This document shows, piece after piece, positions 61,403 through 64,000 of a DNA stretch of 64,000 bases (the first letter of the stretch is position 1; every line of letters begins with the position of its first letter). The DNA comes from PALSA-505 sp963702235 (GTDB lineage Bacteria > Actinomycetota > Actinomycetes > Streptosporangiales > Streptosporangiaceae): positions 241,928 to 305,927 of the forward strand of contig CAVPBZ010000026.1 in assembly GCA_963702235.1 (NCBI GenBank), read 5' to 3'. The notes below the pieces were generated by a model. It was given only the letters and a program-made list of their open reading frames with translations, had not been told where the DNA came from and ran no database searches. Both the position numbers and the translations under genes were made by a program.

Positions 61403-63925
61403 ATGCACAAGATCGGCTTCTGCGCGCTGGTTATCGCAGTCGTGATCGCAGGCGGCGGTCTTGCTGCTGCTGCGCCCGCGCTGTCGCTCGGCGGCGCCGA
61501 CCCGCTGGACAGCGCATTGTCCTGCAGTAACGGCGCCACCGCGACGATGCACCGGCTCAGCACCGGCCCGGGCCCGGCCGGCACTTCCCCGCAGCTTGGC
61601 TGGCTGAGTCCCGGCGGGTCTGTGTTCAACCCGGTGGCCTTGTCCGGGTACACCATCTACCCGGCTGACAGCGGCGGTAGCGATGCCTGGAACGGCAGCA
61701 GCTTCCAGTCCTACATTGACGACAGCCTGGCGAACGAGGCCCACCTGGGGACGGATTTCATCCGGCCGACCGACCAGTTTGACGCCGCGGACACGGCCTG
61801 GGATGGCACTGCTGAGACCAACCAGGTCTGGTCGAACATGGACCACCTCCTCTGCCAGGCCACCGCCGACGGGGTCTACGCCCAGCTCGATCTTTCGTTC
61901 GTCTGTAAGATCATCGACGCTAACTTCGGCAATCCGAACCCGGAGCCGCCGTGCTTCGGCACCTACAACGGGGTGGACCTTTACGCCACCTACTGGAAGC
62001 CGGTGATCGACAAGATCGCGGCGCACTACGCGGGCTGGGACACGATCGCTTACGTGTCGTTCTTCGGCGACGGCGGCGGGGTCCCGGCTGACCAGCCGGC
62101 GACCACTGCCCTGGTGACCGCGTACCAGCAGGTGGCCAGCGAGTATGCCAGCCAGGACAGCAGTAGCGACCCCATGCTGGTGGCAGGTGGCGGATTCACC
62201 AATACCAACAACGGGTACCAGGGCGGCGGCGGCGCGGCACCGTGGTGGCAGCAGGTGTGCAACCTTCCCAGCCTGTCGGCGTGCTTGGTCAAGGTCTACT
62301 CAAATAACGACAAGAGCTACTCGCCCCGCTGGTTCAGCTGGGCATCTAGCGCGTCCAAGCCGGTCGTGGATGAGGAATTCGGCATGATGCAGTGCCACGG
62401 CGACGGCACGTTCAGCGGCGACGCCGCCTGCCCGGCGGGCACCAAGGACCCCGGTTACCGGATTCTCACTGACCGGGCCGACTTCTACACCTGGAACTAC
62501 AGCCAGGACGCTTACACCGGCGCCGGGTTCGCAGGGTGGGCGTTCTGGAACGCCTCATGCGCGACGGGGCCCGGTAACTACGATGTCAGCGACCTGGCCG
62601 GCCCTGCTGTGATCAGCGTAATCCAGAATAGCGCGGTCAACCCGCCAGCCGGGAGCCACTGGATTTCCGGCCTGAACGGCAGCACCTGCGCCCAGGCTAG
62701 CCCAGCGCTGTCACTAGCGGAAACCGATTCCCTGGGTGGGGCCGGGTACACCGCGGCGGGGCAGCTGGTGACCTTCACCGTGACCGCGGCCAACACCGGC
62801 AACGTCACCTTGCAGGACGTGACGGTCAGCGACGGCGACCTGGCGGGGCTGAGCTGCCCTCCGTCATTCACCCGCACGCTGGCGCCGGGCGCGGCGGTCT
62901 CGTGCACCGGCAGCTACACGATGTCGCAGGCCGACCTGGACAGCGGCTCCTATACCAACCACGCTGCCGCCAGCAGTGCCCAGGCCGGGCCGGTGACCGC
63001 GGCCGACACCATCACCGCCGCCCAGGGCCCCGCGCTCACGCTGGCCGACGCGGACTCGCTGGGCGGGGCCGGGTACACCCCGGCGGGGCAGCTGGTGACC
63101 TTCACCGTGACCGCGGCCGACACCGGCAACGTCACCTTGCAGGACGTGACGGTCAGCGACGGCGACCTGGCGGGGCTGAGCTGCCCTCCGTCGTTCACCG
63201 GCACGCTGGCGCCGGGCGCGGCGGTCTCGTGCGCCGGCAGCTACACGGTGTCGCAGGCCGACCTGGACAGCGGCTCCTACACCAACCACGCTGCCGCCAG
63301 CAGTGCCCAGGCCGGGCCGGTGACCGCGGCCGACACCATCACCGCCGCCCAGGGCCCCGCGCTCACCCTGGCCACCTCCACCCCCACGATCGGCTACCTG
63401 CAGGCCGGGGATGTCATCTCCTACGACTACCAGGTGACCAATACCGGCAACATCACGCTGACCGGGATCTCCATCGCCGACCTCAAAGTGCTCGGCGCCA
63501 GCTGCCCGGACGCGCGGCTGACCCCGGGGGCGACCGAGACATGCACCGGCTCCCACGCCGTCACCGCCGCCGACGTGACGGCCGGGAAGGTGACCGACAC
63601 TGCCACCGCCGCCGGGACCACCCCGGCAAGCGGAAGCGTCACCTCCACCCCGTCGTCGGTGACGGTGCAAGCCGCCTGGCCGGTCAGCGTGACCGGGACC
63701 TACCCGCTGGCGGGCGGCGCGGCAGAGGGCTTTTATCTGGGCGCTACCGCCAACACCTGGACCCTTCGGGTGACCCACCCGGGGGCCGGCAAGGTGACCT
63801 TCACCGGCACCATCACCATCAACACCGGCAAGTTCACTGCCGTGGCCGGTGTCTCGCTCGGGCGTGGGAACAGTGCCCGGGCACAGGGCAAGACCCTCAT
63901 CTTCGCCATCACCAGCCGCGGCTAG
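61403..63925 (+). CDS. Secreted glycosidase-like protein with tandem DUF11-type repeats; stops at an in-frame TAG
   Basis: An 840-residue protein. ATG 61403 begins a signal peptide (KIGFCALVIAVVIAGGGLAA). Residues ~50-425 look like a GH-A (GH5-like) barrel: GTDFIRPTDQFDAADTAWDG, WKPVIDKIAAHYAGWDTIAY, and SKPVVDEEFGMMQCHG where a Glu sits at the nucleophile position; the acid/base site reads SFFGDGG rather than NEP, so activity is doubtful. Then come two nearly identical 110-residue repeats, a diverged third, and a C-terminal strand-rich domain. The TAG at 63923-63925 is followed in the same frame by coherent sequence to the window end. Confidence 0.72.
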   Translation: MHKIGFCALVIAVVIAGGGLAAAAPALSLGGADPLDSALSCSNGATATMHRLSTGPGPAGTSPQLGWLSPGGSVFNPVALSGYTIYPADSGGSDAWNGSSFQSYIDDSLANEAHLGTDFIRPTDQFDAADTAWDGTAETNQVWSNMDHLLCQATADGVYAQLDLSFVCKIIDANFGNPNPEPPCFGTYNGVDLYATYWKPVIDKIAAHYAGWDTIAYVSFFGDGGGVPADQPATTALVTAYQQVASEYASQDSSSDPMLVAGGGFTNTNNGYQGGGGAAPWWQQVCNLPSLSACLVKVYSNNDKSYSPRWFSWASSASKPVVDEEFGMMQCHGDGTFSGDAACPAGTKDPGYRILTDRADFYTWNYSQDAYTGAGFAGWAFWNASCATGPGNYDVSDLAGPAVISVIQNSAVNPPAGSHWISGLNGSTCAQASPALSLAETDSLGGAGYTAAGQLVTFTVTAANTGNVTLQDVTVSDGDLAGLSCPPSFTRTLAPGAAVSCTGSYTMSQADLDSGSYTNHAAASSAQAGPVTAADTITAAQGPALTLADADSLGGAGYTPAGQLVTFTVTAADTGNVTLQDVTVSDGDLAGLSCPPSFTGTLAPGAAVSCAGSYTVSQADLDSGSYTNHAAASSAQAGPVTAADTITAAQGPALTLATSTPTIGYLQAGDVISYDYQVTNTGNITLTGISIADLKVLGASCPDARLTPGATETCTGSHAVTAADVTAGKVTDTATAAGTTPASGSVTSTPSSVTVQAAWPVSVTGTYPLAGGAAEGFYLGATANTWTLRVTHPGAGKVTFTGTITINTGKFTAVAGVSLGRGNSARAQGKTLIFAITSRG
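62704..63363 (+). repeat. Two near-identical 330-bp tandem repeats in the secreted protein gene
   Basis: Units starting ALSLAETDSLGGAGYTAAGQ (near 62704) and ALTLADADSLGGAGYTPAGQ (near 63034) differ at only a handful of bases over 330 bp. Each encodes a DUF11/DUF7507-type Ig-like fold with TFTVTAANTGNVTLQDVTVS. The DNA identity implies recent duplication or gene conversion. Confidence 0.85.
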
Positions 63926-64000
63926 GTGAACGGCTTCCGGTTCACCGCCGCCTTGCCGGCGACCGCGATCACCTTCACCCTCCAGGTGAACGGCATGCGC
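63926..64000 (+). pseudogene. In-frame continuation of the secreted protein beyond TAG (runs off the window)
   Basis: Directly after the TAG the same frame reads VNGFRFTAALPATAITFTLQ then VNGMR without a stop. This completes the strand pattern of the preceding domain (KTLIFAITSRG), so the TAG looks like a nonsense change within a longer gene. The rest lies outside the window. Confidence 0.5.

Overview
The window is a 64-kb stretch of very GC-rich chromosomal DNA from an actinomycete. Signs of this are a WhiB-family regulator, a DUF222/HNH (13E12-type) protein, a LuxR regulator of the large ATPase type, many GTG/TTG starts, strong GC bias at third codon positions, and small actinobacterial families such as DUF2267, DUF4389 and DUF998. 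The family make-up suggests a Streptosporangiales-like soil lineage, but no rRNA or other marker is present to fix the genus. There is no rRNA, tRNA, CRISPR array or large biosynthetic cluster.

Layout. 1-12.4 kb is mixed housekeeping: the end of a SurE-like phosphatase, a 3-hydroxyisobutyrate-dehydrogenase-like reductase, a CrtI-like oxidoreductase, a 2-oxoglutarate oxygenase, DNA polymerase X, a frameshifted DUF222/HNH gene, a sugar-porter MFS, a frameshifted FUSC protein and a GNAT. 12.4-17.6 kb (minus strand) is a three-gene formate dehydrogenase operon whose catalytic subunit is read through an in-frame UGA as selenocysteine, with a bacterial SECIS hairpin just after it. 17.8-20.6 kb is a TPP riboswitch controlling a CytX-like NCS1 permease and a phosphotransferase, probably thiamine-precursor salvage. 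20.6-31.4 kb holds trehalose-6-phosphate synthase and a run of envelope or secreted proteins: a GYGQ-repeat DUF4389 protein, a proline-rich membrane protein, an amidase, an NPCBM-like protein and a large secreted protein.

31.5-44 kb holds metabolic and stress genes: DUF421, a cyclase-family hydrolase, a D-erythronate-dehydrogenase-like protein, threonine aldolase overlapping cyanase, WhiB, a truncated LuxR regulator, DUF2267, VOC, a cold-shock protein, an aldo/keto reductase and an AT-rich DUF1059 gene that looks imported. 44-50 kb has a 33-residue-repeat protein, a class F sortase divergent from a possible substrate, a lipoprotein, and a LUD-domain gene behind two matched inverted-repeat operators. 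48.5-53 kb is rich in truncated genes (alpha/beta hydrolase, LuxR N-terminus, thioredoxin, ABC-2 permease) around an intact DHA2-type exporter and a universal stress protein. 53.7-61.3 kb has a Doc toxin-antitoxin pair, an IS110 element, two metabolic genes, an IS1182-type transposase and a complete IS5-type element with terminal repeats and a 3-bp target duplication. The window ends in a large secreted glycosidase-like protein with near-identical Ig-like repeats, interrupted by an in-frame TAG.

A recurring feature is the single-base frameshift. At least eleven otherwise good genes are broken by one base, mostly one extra G or C in a short run, with the downstream frame fully conserved. This pattern fits homopolymer sequencing error at least as well as gene decay, so most 'pseudogene' calls here are provisional.
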